DNA of 64,000 nucleotides from Xenorhabdus vietnamensis (GTDB lineage Bacteria; Pseudomonadota; Gammaproteobacteria; Enterobacterales; Enterobacteriaceae). Shown here in pieces: positions 27,999-36,767 of this stretch (its first letter is position 1; the number at the start of each line of letters is the position of its first letter). Below the pieces are notes generated by a model that had not been told where the DNA came from, searched no databases, and saw only the letters and a program-made list of their open reading frames with translations. The position numbers and the translations under genes are program-made. The stretch spans positions 35,024-99,023 of the forward strand of contig NZ_MUBJ01000011.1 of NCBI RefSeq assembly GCF_002127535.1, given 5' to 3'.

Positions 27999-29141
27999 AT
28001 GAGTGCCAATATGCAAAACTTATCTCACGTCAAAGCACTGTGTGCTATCACACATCCTTACCGTGCTTGTGCCGAATATGACGCATTATTTAATGACGCT
28101 ATGCGTGAATTGACGCTATACCACTGCGAACATACCCCTGGTTATGAGCAGTGGCTGGCAGACCATGGTCTGGATAAACAAGCTCTGATGACGCTGGATG
28201 ATTGGTCAAATCTGCCTTTGCTATTTGCCAATTATTTCAAGCGTAATCTGATACTCAGTGATAGTGCACGAGATGCGCTGGAACTGACTTCTTCCGGAAC
28301 CACCGGACAGAAAAGCCGCATGCGCTATGATTCTGAAAGTATTACTGCCGCTCAGCATATGGTGGACTGTATTTTTGACTATTATGGCTGGAACACCCCT
28401 GATCAACCATGTAACTACCTACTGCTTAGCTACGAACCCGCTGGTGCCATTACTCTGGGTACGGCCTACACCGATCAGTTCCTGTCCAAGTATGCTCCTG
28501 TAAATAGGGCTTACTATGCTTTGCGCCATAACGGGCAAGGGAATGAATTCGACCCATTCGGCACAATTACCGCACTCCAGCAATTTGCTCAGGAAGGATT
28601 ACCTGTGCGTATCTTCGGTTTCCCTGCCTTTTTGTGGTTTACCCTGCAAAGAATGGAGCAAATGGGACTGCCCGCACTGAAATTACATCCTGAATCACTG
28701 GTTTTCCTCGGCGGAGGTTGGAAAACACATGCTGATAAATCCATTCCTAAAAGAGAACTGTATCAACGATTGACCGAACAATTAGGTATCCCTGATATTC
28801 GCTGCCGTGATGGTTATGGTTCAGTTGAACATCCAGTGCCTTATGTTGAATGTTCTCACCATAATTTTCATGTCCCAGTCTATGCCCGCGCATATGTACG
28901 CCATACCGCTAATTTGACGTGCCAGCCTTATGGAGAGCCGGGCTTTCTGCATTTTACATCTCCTTTTATCACTTCCTGTCCAGCCCACAGCATAGTCACA
29001 AATGACTTGGCTGTGCTGCATTCCGGTAAAAGCTGTGAATGTGAACTTGAAACAGATTGGTTTGAGCTGCTTGGCCGAGCGGGTACCAGCAAAAGCCGTA
29101 GTTGTGCCATTGCCGCTTCAGAATTGATTAAGAGATCTTGA
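27999..29141 (+). CDS. LuxE-like acyl-protein synthetase (adenylate-forming enzyme)
   Basis: A 380-residue member of the LuxE acyl-protein synthetase family, related to PaaK-type adenylating enzymes. The phosphate-binding loop ELTSSGTTGQKSR lies at about residues 94-106. A central FLGGGWKTHADK and RDGYGSVEHP segment follows (the usual A5-like motif), and a C-terminal TNDLAVLH / ELLGRAG block (A7/A8-like). Such enzymes activate a carboxylate as an acyl-adenylate and pass it to a cysteine or partner reductase. ATG at 27999 is taken; ATG at 28011 is possible. The next gene starts one base after its stop. No luxA/luxB is present, so it is not for bioluminescence. Substrate unknown. Confidence 0.85.
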   Translation: MSANMQNLSHVKALCAITHPYRACAEYDALFNDAMRELTLYHCEHTPGYEQWLADHGLDKQALMTLDDWSNLPLLFANYFKRNLILSDSARDALELTSSGTTGQKSRMRYDSESITAAQHMVDCIFDYYGWNTPDQPCNYLLLSYEPAGAITLGTAYTDQFLSKYAPVNRAYYALRHNGQGNEFDPFGTITALQQFAQEGLPVRIFGFPAFLWFTLQRMEQMGLPALKLHPESLVFLGGGWKTHADKSIPKRELYQRLTEQLGIPDIRCRDGYGSVEHPVPYVECSHHNFHVPVYARAYVRHTANLTCQPYGEPGFLHFTSPFITSCPAHSIVTNDLAVLHSGKSCECELETDWFELLGRAGTSKSRSCAIAASELIKRS

Positions 29142-29142
29142 T

Positions 29143-31593
29143 ATGTCCTCCGTAAATACAGTTTCTACCAATGCCGTTTCTACAAAAATAATGAATAGCC
29201 CTATTTCTACTGAGCCGTTAGCAGGACAAAAAATAGAGAAATTACGTGAGCGTTTACCTGAACTGCTGGCACGCCCCCATACTTCTGAGCAGGTACTTGA
29301 TTGCGCGCAACGCTTTGCTGAATATCTTTCCAATTTGAGTGAACATCCTCTGTTTGATACTCAGGCTCGGGAAGCGCTTATCGCTTTTTGCCAACGCGAA
29401 GCCCTGGAAGCCAAGCTGGAGCGGGAACTTGGGCAAAATGCTTTTTCGTTGCGTAGATTCGATTATAACCAGAATCGGTATGAAGCGTGGAAACCATTAG
29501 GGTTGGTTGTCCATATTACGCCTTCCAATGCTGAGCTTCTGCCCTTTATGGCCATAATAGAAAGTTTACTGGTGGGTAATATTAACTGGTTACGCCCAAG
29601 CAGCAGCGATAACGGGTTTAGTACACAACTTCTGGCAGAATTTTTAGCCCACGATATTTCAGGTGATTTGGCTGATCGGGTAGTAGTATTGCCGTTACCA
29701 GTGACACAACTGGCAGAATTGTTCAGTCAGGCCGATGCCGTTTCTGCTTGGGGAAGCGACTCATCTCTGGCATCCATTCGTGCTCAACTGCCCGCAGGTT
29801 GCCGCTGGATAGATTGGGGACACCGCATCAGTATTGCTTGGCTAAGCCCTGATGCTGCCGATGATGCGCAACTGGATGCATTGGCCGATGATATTTGCTG
29901 TTATGACCAACAAGCCTGCTCCAGCCCGCAATGTTTGCTGATCGATAGCGATGCTCCTGAAGTTTTACAACATATCGGACAACGCATGGCTGCCGCTCTG
30001 CAACGCCGTGCTGGATTGCATCCAGCCATGAAGCTGGATATTCAGGAAGCAGCAGAAATTTCTACCCAAACAGCTTTTCAACAACTCGATTTTGCGTTTA
30101 CACAAGTACGCGGTGAAATCTGGCGAACCGGTGGATGGCGGGTGATATGGCGACACGAAGAAGAATTGGCAGCTTCTCCTCTGTTCCGTACATTGCAGAT
30201 ACGCCCTGCTCCGCGTCAGCGTTTGTCTTCTATTTTGCTGCCTTGGCGTAACCATCTGCAAAGCTGTGCTTTGATTACTCGCCAAGAATATATCACCGAA
30301 ATGAGCCATACCTTATTTGCTGCGGGCATCAGTCGCATCACACCGGCAGGTCAGATGCATGGCGGCTATAGTGGTGAGCCACACGATGGGGTCTATGCAC
30401 TGTCACGCCTTACCAAACGAGTATCAGTCAGCCTTGCGCCTGAATTAATGGCGGGTTGTGCTCATCTTGATGTTCCTCCGTCTCGTCCACGCGGGTTAGA
30501 AAATCTTCCTGTCATGAATAAGACCGATTTTCAAGCTCTGGTTCCCAATGATAAAGCCCGTCTGTTTTTCCGCAGTGGCGGCAGCAGTGGTGTGCCCAAA
30601 CTGGCCGCTTATAGCTACCATGATTACCACAGGCAAATGCAGGCAGCGGCTGACGGTGTATTTGCATCAGGGCTTGAACCCGCAACCGATCGCGTCATGA
30701 ACCTGCTTTATGGCGGAAAATTGTACGGTGGCATGATGAGCTTCTTCACCATTCTGGATAAATTGGGCGTGGCGCAATATCCAATGGGTGGCCCTGCCGA
30801 TAATGACTTTAGTGAAATCGCTGATTTTATCGTGAGTCAGCGCATTAATACGCTGGTAGGAATGCCAAGCACGTTGCATCGGTTATTTCTGAATGAAACC
30901 ACCAAATTGCGTCAGTATGGCGGCATTCGTAAGCTCTTCTTGGGTGGTGAACACCTTAATATGAGCCAACGAAACTTCCTGACCAGTTTTGGTGTTACCC
31001 TGATCTGTTCAACAATTTACGGTTCAGTCGATGCCGGGCCGGTCGGTCATGCGTGCGCAGCCAGCGAGGATGGAGTATTCCATTTAATGGCTGATACCCA
31101 ATGGCTGGAAATTCTCAATATAGAGAATGATAAACCCGTGGCAGATGGCGAAACCGGGCGTCTGGTATTTACTTCCCTCCACCGAGAAGCACAGCCCGTC
31201 CAACGTTACGATTTAGGCGATCTTGGCTGCTGGATTAACCAACCTTGTTCTTGTGGCCTGACTGCCCCACGCTTCCGGCTTAAAGGGCGCAGTGGCTCCC
31301 TTTTGCGGATAGGAAGTATTTTTTTCAATCTTGCTGATTTATCTGAACAACTGGCATTGCCTGTTCAATGGATCATCGATCATAACAGTGATGGTACTGA
31401 TGGCATTCAGCTATTAGTTGATCATGCTGAACCAGCCAAAGTGCGCCAGAGTTTATTGGAAGATCCAAAAATTATCGAAGTTGTTGACGGAAAACTCCTG
31501 AGTTTAGACGTTATTTCCACTTCAAGTGCTGAATTTCACCGCAATGAACATAGTGGGAAAACACCATTGTTCATCGACTTGCGTAAATATTAA
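29143..31593 (+). CDS. LuxC-type acyl reductase fused to a PaaK-like adenylation domain
   Basis: An 816-residue two-domain protein. Residues about 45-435 are LuxC-like: LGLVVHITPSNAELLPFMA, SAWGSDSSLASIR, then the nucleophile loop CCYDQQACSSPQ with a probable catalytic Cys259, as in aldehyde dehydrogenases and LuxC. Residues about 455-816 form a second, complete adenylate-forming domain: RLFFRSGGSSGVPKLAAYSY (P-loop), FLGGEHLNMSQR, TIYGSVDAG, RYDLGDLG and LKGRSGSLLRIGS. The fusion suggests substrate activation and NADPH reduction to an aldehyde on one polypeptide. It overlaps neighbours almost without gaps. LuxC is normally a stand-alone protein, so this architecture is unusual. Confidence 0.85.
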   Translation: MSSVNTVSTNAVSTKIMNSPISTEPLAGQKIEKLRERLPELLARPHTSEQVLDCAQRFAEYLSNLSEHPLFDTQAREALIAFCQREALEAKLERELGQNAFSLRRFDYNQNRYEAWKPLGLVVHITPSNAELLPFMAIIESLLVGNINWLRPSSSDNGFSTQLLAEFLAHDISGDLADRVVVLPLPVTQLAELFSQADAVSAWGSDSSLASIRAQLPAGCRWIDWGHRISIAWLSPDAADDAQLDALADDICCYDQQACSSPQCLLIDSDAPEVLQHIGQRMAAALQRRAGLHPAMKLDIQEAAEISTQTAFQQLDFAFTQVRGEIWRTGGWRVIWRHEEELAASPLFRTLQIRPAPRQRLSSILLPWRNHLQSCALITRQEYITEMSHTLFAAGISRITPAGQMHGGYSGEPHDGVYALSRLTKRVSVSLAPELMAGCAHLDVPPSRPRGLENLPVMNKTDFQALVPNDKARLFFRSGGSSGVPKLAAYSYHDYHRQMQAAADGVFASGLEPATDRVMNLLYGGKLYGGMMSFFTILDKLGVAQYPMGGPADNDFSEIADFIVSQRINTLVGMPSTLHRLFLNETTKLRQYGGIRKLFLGGEHLNMSQRNFLTSFGVTLICSTIYGSVDAGPVGHACAASEDGVFHLMADTQWLEILNIENDKPVADGETGRLVFTSLHREAQPVQRYDLGDLGCWINQPCSCGLTAPRFRLKGRSGSLLRIGSIFFNLADLSEQLALPVQWIIDHNSDGTDGIQLLVDHAEPAKVRQSLLEDPKIIEVVDGKLLSLDVISTSSAEFHRNEHSGKTPLFIDLRKY

Positions 31594-31608
31594 TTGAGTA
31601 AAATTAAG

Positions 31609-32853
31609 ATGATGACCAGAACGACATTGATTGATTTGCTCCATCATGCGCGCGAGCATTCTGCTTATTACCGAGAGCTATATAAGTCCGTTCCCGAAAA
31701 TTGGACTCTGGAAGATTTGCCACTCGTGCAGCCCAGTGATTACTGGGCACATTCAAACGACTTACAAAAATGGCCTGTATTGACTGCGCCGCTGGAAGGC
31801 GGGCATGTGTTTAAAACGGGTGGCTCAACCAGCGATGGACGCTTGTCGGTTTTCAGTCAACAAGAATGGACAGCGTTTATTGATGCCTTTGGTCAAGGTA
31901 TTGCCCGCCAATTAAAAACTGGGGATCGGGTGGCTAACCTGTTTTTTGCTGGTGACCTTTATACCAGCTTTATCTTTATCCATGGCGCATTATCAAATGC
32001 GCCACTCCCCATATTGGAATTTCCTTTCACCTGTAAGGTCGAGGATGAATTGCTGGTTAACAATATCCGCCTTCACAACATCAATGTGCTGGCAGGAGTA
32101 CCAGTTCAGTTAATCCGTCTGGCCCACTACCTGAAAGATGCAGGGCAAACATTGCCGATGGTAGAAACCATCCTTTACGGTGGGGAAAGTTTGTTTGATT
32201 CACAGATCGCTATCATACAACAAGTTTTTCCTCATGCTCGTTTAGGTTCAATTGGTTGTGCCAGTGTCGATGCTGGCTTGATCGGCTATGCCGATCCAGA
32301 ATGCAAGCAGGGGGAACACCGGGTATTTGGTAACGACACGATCATTGAGATAGTAGATGAAATAAATCATCAGCCAATTACTGAGCCGGGTAAACGTGGG
32401 CTATTAGTTGTCACTAATCTGCAACGACGACTCATGCCCGTCATTCGCTATCCTACTGGTGATATGGCTTGCTGGTGCGAGTCAGAACAGGCGGGCGAGA
32501 AGTTCGTCCTGCAAGGACGTGCAAATCAGGGCTACCGTATACGGTTTGGCACGCTGTCATTATTCCCTGACGATTTAGCGACAGAACTATCACAACAAAC
32601 AGAACTTTTAGCCTGGCAATTAGAGCTGAGCCAGAAGTCGGGACAAGATCAAATCCGATTATTGGTGGCAAGCCTGCAAGCGGTCGATATTGACAAAATA
32701 CGTCATAGGGTAATGACTGCCTTTCCAAATCTGGACAAAATTTGCATACATCAAAATATGCTGGAGATCGTGCAAACCAATATTGATGGTATGTATACAC
32801 ACCCACGTTCAGGTAAATTGCAGCGAGTTGTGGATCTGCGCAGTTATAACTGA
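31609..32853 (+). CDS. PaaK-like adenylate-forming enzyme
   Basis: A 414-residue enzyme of the phenylacetate-CoA ligase / adenylate-forming superfamily. The loop HVFKTGGSTSDGR (about 66-78) replaces the usual SSGTTG. ILYGGESLFDSQ, then SIGCASVDAGLIGYA and VIRYPTGDMACW follow in the expected order, and a small C-terminal lid is present. The SVDAG stretch is shared with the fused domain of the preceding gene, so the two are probably paralogs. A TTG directly after the previous stop (31594) is an alternative start. Role: activation of a second acid or transfer to a thiol, inferred. Confidence 0.8.
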   Translation: MMTRTTLIDLLHHAREHSAYYRELYKSVPENWTLEDLPLVQPSDYWAHSNDLQKWPVLTAPLEGGHVFKTGGSTSDGRLSVFSQQEWTAFIDAFGQGIARQLKTGDRVANLFFAGDLYTSFIFIHGALSNAPLPILEFPFTCKVEDELLVNNIRLHNINVLAGVPVQLIRLAHYLKDAGQTLPMVETILYGGESLFDSQIAIIQQVFPHARLGSIGCASVDAGLIGYADPECKQGEHRVFGNDTIIEIVDEINHQPITEPGKRGLLVVTNLQRRLMPVIRYPTGDMACWCESEQAGEKFVLQGRANQGYRIRFGTLSLFPDDLATELSQQTELLAWQLELSQKSGQDQIRLLVASLQAVDIDKIRHRVMTAFPNLDKICIHQNMLEIVQTNIDGMYTHPRSGKLQRVVDLRSYN

Positions 32854-32865
32854 AGGTTAAAATTG

Positions 32866-33807
32866 ATGACTATCTTCCACTCCGCTATTCAGATTCGCAG
32901 CTATCAGTCAGGCGATGATAAAAAAATCAGCCAGTTATTCCGTGAAGTGTATGGTGATTCGTATGTTTATCCTGACATCTATCTGCCAAGACTCATCAAT
33001 GACAACCAAACCACAGGGCAATGGCACTCAGCCTTAGCGTTCCATCAAGGACGGCTCATTGGTCATGCTTCTCTGGTTAAGGATACCGTGCAGCAAAATC
33101 AGGCAGAACTGGCGCTCATTGCTGTATATCCCGATTTTCAAGGTTATGGTGTGGCAAAGTCTCTGGGCAGTTATTTATGCGGCTATGCGAAAGAGCAAGG
33201 TTATAATTTACTGACGATAAAACAGGTATGTTCACATCCTAAAAGCCAGTACATCGCCCGAAATTTAGGTTTCTATTCGACGGCTCTGATGCTGGATTAT
33301 GTCGATTCGCCATTTGGTTTGCCAGAACCTGAAAGTATTATTCAGGGCATTTTGCCGCTTAAGTCATTACCATTACCTAAGCTGAACTGGCCACAGCTCT
33401 GGCAAAACTGGGTCTCCCAGATCGGCCAATATGTTGGAGAATCATCGCAAAATACACTATCAGCGTATCGGAGTTCCATCATTTCTGAGCCGTTTACCAT
33501 TAAAAAATCCGGCCGGCGTTTGGAGATCACACTATATGAGATTCATTCTGATTTTTTATCGGAGGTCATCGATTTTCCCGCCGGACAGTTAATCTATTTG
33601 AAGCTACCTGCGTGTGAAGAAGTTTTGGGATTGTGTCCATTACTCAAAAAAGGCGGTTTTCGGTTCGCTGGACTTTGCCCAGACACACATGGTGGATGGT
33701 TTTTACTGTGGTTACGAGGCTACCAATTGATACCCTATCAATTTCACGACACAGGTACTCAGCACCTCTATCAAATGGAATTGGGGGATAGCGAACAATA
33801 CAGCTAA
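32866..33807 (+). CDS. GNAT family N-acyltransferase, two-part
   Basis: A 313-residue protein. Residues about 10-145 are a GNAT domain with AVYPDFQGYGVAKSLGSYLC as the acetyl-CoA pocket and YIARNLGFYST as the last motif. Residues about 150-313 form a separate domain that I do not recognise, possibly a second degenerate acyltransferase half. It is the last gene of the four-gene LuxE/LuxC-like operon (12 bases from the previous stop) and probably acylates an amine derived from the same pathway. ATG at 32866 with GAAGG upstream; TTG just before is an alternative. Confidence 0.8.
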   Translation: MTIFHSAIQIRSYQSGDDKKISQLFREVYGDSYVYPDIYLPRLINDNQTTGQWHSALAFHQGRLIGHASLVKDTVQQNQAELALIAVYPDFQGYGVAKSLGSYLCGYAKEQGYNLLTIKQVCSHPKSQYIARNLGFYSTALMLDYVDSPFGLPEPESIIQGILPLKSLPLPKLNWPQLWQNWVSQIGQYVGESSQNTLSAYRSSIISEPFTIKKSGRRLEITLYEIHSDFLSEVIDFPAGQLIYLKLPACEEVLGLCPLLKKGGFRFAGLCPDTHGGWFLLWLRGYQLIPYQFHDTGTQHLYQMELGDSEQYS

Positions 33808-33860
33808 CGTGACTAAATCGCACTTTTAAACCGTACTTTTAAATTTGATTAAAAAAACAC

Positions 33861-33890
33861 TTTACAAATGATATTGAGAACGATTATCAT
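33861..33890 (+). promoter_or_regulatory. ryhB promoter overlapped by a Fur box
   Basis: -35 TTTACA (33861-33866) and -10 TATCAT (33885-33890) are 18 bases apart. A Fur-box core TGAGAACGATTATCA at 33875-33889 matches 13 of 15 positions of the consensus TGATAATGATTATCA and lies across the spacer and -10. Iron-loaded Fur should block transcription of the downstream small RNA, as in E. coli. Confidence 0.85.
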
Positions 33891-33896
33891 TCCTAA

Positions 33897-33998
33897 CACT
33901 TTCAGTGCACCACCTTCAGGGTTCATGTGAAAGTACGACATTGCTCACATTGCTTCCAGTGTTTACTTTATAGGCCAACTTTATGTTGGCTTTTTTTT
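33897..33998 (+). ncRNA. ryhB: RyhB iron-starvation small RNA
   Basis: About 100 bases run from the predicted start near 33897 to the T run at 33991-33998. The core at 33931-33960 carries GACATTGCTCACATTGCTTC, the deeply conserved E. coli RyhB seed and Hfq-binding region, preceded by GTGAAAGTAC. An intrinsic terminator (GCCAAC, loop TTTAT, GTTGGC, eight T) closes it. RyhB pairs with mRNAs for iron-using proteins such as Fe-SOD and TCA-cycle enzymes and lowers them when iron is scarce. Location next to yhhW repeats the E. coli neighbourhood. This is absent from protein-based annotation. Confidence 0.93.
33973..33998 (+). terminator. intrinsic terminator of ryhB
   Basis: Stem GCCAAC/GTTGGC with loop TTTAT, followed by eight consecutive T. 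It ends the small RNA, so yhhW needs its own promoter. Confidence 0.9.
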
Positions 33999-34112
33999 GC
34001 CTGATATTTCCTCCTTTTTGTTCAAAAAAATTGAATTTTAAGATTAAATTTACAATCTTTCATATTTCAGTCCTTCAACTAGACTACGAAAAAACATTGA
34101 GGGATTTTGAAA

Positions 34113-34808
34113 ATGATCTATTTACGCCAAGCTTCAGAACGAGGTCATGCCAATCACGGCTGGCTGGACAGTTGGCATACTTTTTCATTCGCCAACTACT
34201 ATGATGCAAATTTCATGGGATTTTCTGCTCTCAGGGTCATTAATGAAGATGTGATTGATGCTGGTCAGGGATTCGGCATGCATCCACACAACGATATGGA
34301 AATATTGACTTATGTTCTTTCCGGAACCGTAGAACATCAAGACAGTATGGGAAACAAAAGGCAAATATCTGCGGGAGAATTCCAGATTATGAGTGCCGGA
34401 ACGGGTATCCGTCATTCAGAATATAACCCACATCATGATAGCCCACTACACCTTTACCAGATTTGGATCATGCCGGAAGAAACGGGACTGGTTCCCCGCT
34501 ATGAGCAACACCGCTTTGATACAACCGAAGGCCGCCAATTAATTCTCTCTCCTGATGCCCGTGCGGGTTCCCTGAAAATTTTTCAGGATATGACATTATG
34601 GCGTTGGACATTAAAAAATGGCGAAAATGATGAATATCACGTGGAAAAAGCACGCAAGGTATGGATTCAGGTCGTTCGTGGTGAGGTCATGATCAATGGA
34701 GTGTGGGCTACCACCAGCGATGGTATTGCTATTTGGGATGAGTCTTCTCTTCAATTAACTGCAAACCAAGAAAGTGAAATTCTGCTGTTCGACTTACCAT
34801 CCAACTGA
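34113..34808 (+). CDS. yhhW: pirin-family quercetin 2,3-dioxygenase
   Basis: A 231-residue bicupin of the pirin family, the same length as E. coli YhhW. The N-terminal metal site is visible as GMHPHNDMEILTYVLSGTVE followed by QDSMGN, and IMSAGTGIRHSEYNP is the second block. It has an intact C-terminal cupin. E. coli YhhW degrades quercetin in vitro; the natural substrate is unknown. ATG at 34113 begins MIYLRQASERGHANHGWLDS like orthologs. It has its own upstream region after the ryhB terminator. Confidence 0.95.
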   Translation: MIYLRQASERGHANHGWLDSWHTFSFANYYDANFMGFSALRVINEDVIDAGQGFGMHPHNDMEILTYVLSGTVEHQDSMGNKRQISAGEFQIMSAGTGIRHSEYNPHHDSPLHLYQIWIMPEETGLVPRYEQHRFDTTEGRQLILSPDARAGSLKIFQDMTLWRWTLKNGENDEYHVEKARKVWIQVVRGEVMINGVWATTSDGIAIWDESSLQLTANQESEILLFDLPSN

Positions 34809-34848
34809 TACTGGACTGAATTTCACGATATTGCGAAATATAGATTGA

Positions 34849-34882
34849 AAAAGAACTCTATCTCACTGAATAGAGTTCTTTT
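34849..34882. terminator. bidirectional terminator between yhhW and pckA
   Basis: A perfect 13-base stem, AAAAGAACTCTAT (34849-34861) with ATAGAGTTCTTTT (34870-34882), lies between converging genes with A/T tails on both sides. Confidence 0.85.
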
Positions 34883-34925
34883 ATGGAAGGATTAAATTTA
34901 ATCAGATAAGCACATTAGATATACA

Positions 34926-36545
34926 CTACAGTTTAGGGCCTACTTTCACCAATGCAGCACCCGCAGTGGTATCGGTATATTTATCAAAGCTATCGATAAA
35001 GCGCTGTGCCAGATCTTTTGCTTTCACATCCCATTCAGATTCATCAGCATAGGTATTGCGTGGATCTAAAATGCTCGTATCTACACCCGGCAATGTAGTC
35101 GGTACGGCCAGATCAAAAATCGGCAATTGGATGGTATCCGTATCTTCAATGTCACCATTGAGAATCGCATCAATAATCGCACGGGTATCTTTGATAGAGA
35201 TACGTTTGCCAGTGCCATTCCAGCCAGTATTGACCAGATAAGCTTTCGCCCCCGATGACTGCATTCGCTTAACCAGAACTTCCGCATATTGTGTCGGATG
35301 CAGTGACAGGAATGCCGCACCAAAGCAAGCAGAAAAAGTTGGTGTGGGTTCCGTTACTCCGCGTTCAGTCCCCGCCAATTTTGCCGTGAAACCAGACAGG
35401 AAATGATATTGGGTCTGTTCTGGTGTCAAACGGGAAACCGGAGGCAATACTCCGAATGCATCTGCGGTCAGGAAAATGACTTTAGTCGCGTGCCCTGCTT
35501 TTGATACAGGTTTAACAATATTTTCAATATGATAAATCGGATAAGAAACACGGGTATTTTCTGTTTTGGAACCATCATTGAAATCAACCGTACCATCTGC
35601 CAGTACAGTGACATTCTCCAGCAGAGCATCACGGCGAATGGCGTGATAGATATCCGGCTCAGCCTCTTTGGACAAATTGATGGTTTTCGCGTAACAGCCA
35701 CCTTCAAAGTTAAACACGCCGTCATCATCCCAACCATGTTCATCATCACCGATCAACTTACGTTTCGGATCAGTGGAAAGAGTGGTTTTCCCCGTCCCGG
35801 ACAGGCCGAAGAAAATAGCAACATCACCTTTCTCACCCACATTGGCGGAACAGTGCATGGAAGCAATACCTTTCAGTGGCAACAGGTAGTTCATCATTGA
35901 GAACATCCCTTTTTTCATTTCACCACCGTACCAAGTACCACCGATCAACTGCATACGTTCTGTCAGGTTAAAAGCAACAAAGTTTTCAGAGTTCAACCCC
36001 TGCTCTTTCCATTGTGGATTCGTGCACTTAGCCCCGTTCATCACAATAAAATCAGGTGTGAAACCAACCAATTCTTCGTCTGACGGACGAATAAACATAT
36101 TTTTTACAAAATGTGCCTGCCACGCCACTTCAGTGATAAAGCGCACTTTCAGACGCGTATCCGCATTGGCTCCACAGAAAGCATCAACCACAAACAAACG
36201 TTTGCCTGAAAGCTGCTGAGTAACCAAATCTTTAAGATGAGACCAGGTTTCCTGACTGAGCGGTTTATTATCGTTCTTTCCTTTGCCTTGATCAGCCCAC
36301 CAAACGGTATCGCGGGTAACATCATCGCGGACAATGTATTTATCTTTCGGGGAGCGCCCGGTAAAAATACCTGTATCCACAGCAACAGCACCGAGATCAG
36401 TCAATGTGCCACGCTCATACCCTTGTAGTGAGGATTGAGTTTCTTCAGAGAATAACAGTTCATAACTTGGGTTATAAACAATTTCACTAACACCACCAAT
36501 ACCATAAACCGCAAGTTCCTGCTCAGTAATGCCTGTAACGCTCAT
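34926..36545 (-). CDS. pckA: phosphoenolpyruvate carboxykinase (ATP)
   Basis: A 539-residue ATP-dependent enzyme that converts oxaloacetate to phosphoenolpyruvate, the first step of gluconeogenesis. The P-loop [16 protein letters not shown] and the substrate/metal loop [20 protein letters not shown] are intact, as is [14 protein letters not shown] near residue 60. Length matches E. coli (540). The gene ends towards yhhW and starts near hslO; the start is [11 protein letters not shown] with AGGAGCAACAA upstream. It pairs functionally with acs/actP for growth on acetate and amino acids. Confidence 0.98.
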   Translation of the reverse strand: MSVTGITEQELAVYGIGGVSEIVYNPSYELLFSEETQSSLQGYERGTLTDLGAVAVDTGIFTGRSPKDKYIVRDDVTRDTVWWADQGKGKNDNKPLSQETWSHLKDLVTQQLSGKRLFVVDAFCGANADTRLKVRFITEVAWQAHFVKNMFIRPSDEELVGFTPDFIVMNGAKCTNPQWKEQGLNSENFVAFNLTERMQLIGGTWYGGEMKKGMFSMMNYLLPLKGIASMHCSANVGEKGDVAIFFGLSGTGKTTLSTDPKRKLIGDDEHGWDDDGVFNFEGGCYAKTINLSKEAEPDIYHAIRRDALLENVTVLADGTVDFNDGSKTENTRVSYPIYHIENIVKPVSKAGHATKVIFLTADAFGVLPPVSRLTPEQTQYHFLSGFTAKLAGTERGVTEPTPTFSACFGAAFLSLHPTQYAEVLVKRMQSSGAKAYLVNTGWNGTGKRISIKDTRAIIDAILNGDIEDTDTIQLPIFDLAVPTTLPGVDTSILDPRNTYADESEWDVKAKDLAQRFIDSFDKYTDTTAGAALVKVGPKL

Positions 36546-36767
36546 TTGTTGCTCCTGGTCAGTTATACTTTATCTCTGTGGGGGATAATAAATAATTATG
36601 ACTAATTAACAGCGATTGTTATCAAAAAATTGAAATCACATTACTTTTTTTGAGTTTATATGAGACACAGAACACGGAATGGAAGAATACTTTATAATTA
36701 AAAGGGCGTATTTAACGCCCCATGGAAATCCATTAATTATATAATCAGTGCCAATACTGCAATATAA

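Noticed and set aside
27999..33807. Operon considered as a bioluminescence (lux) locus
   Set aside because: luxA, luxB and luxD are absent, the LuxC protein is fused to an adenylation domain, and additional enzymes are present.
33983..34204. Plus-strand frame of 73 codons overlapping the ryhB terminator
   Set aside because: It runs across the terminator T run into yhhW in a different frame and has no homology that I recognise.
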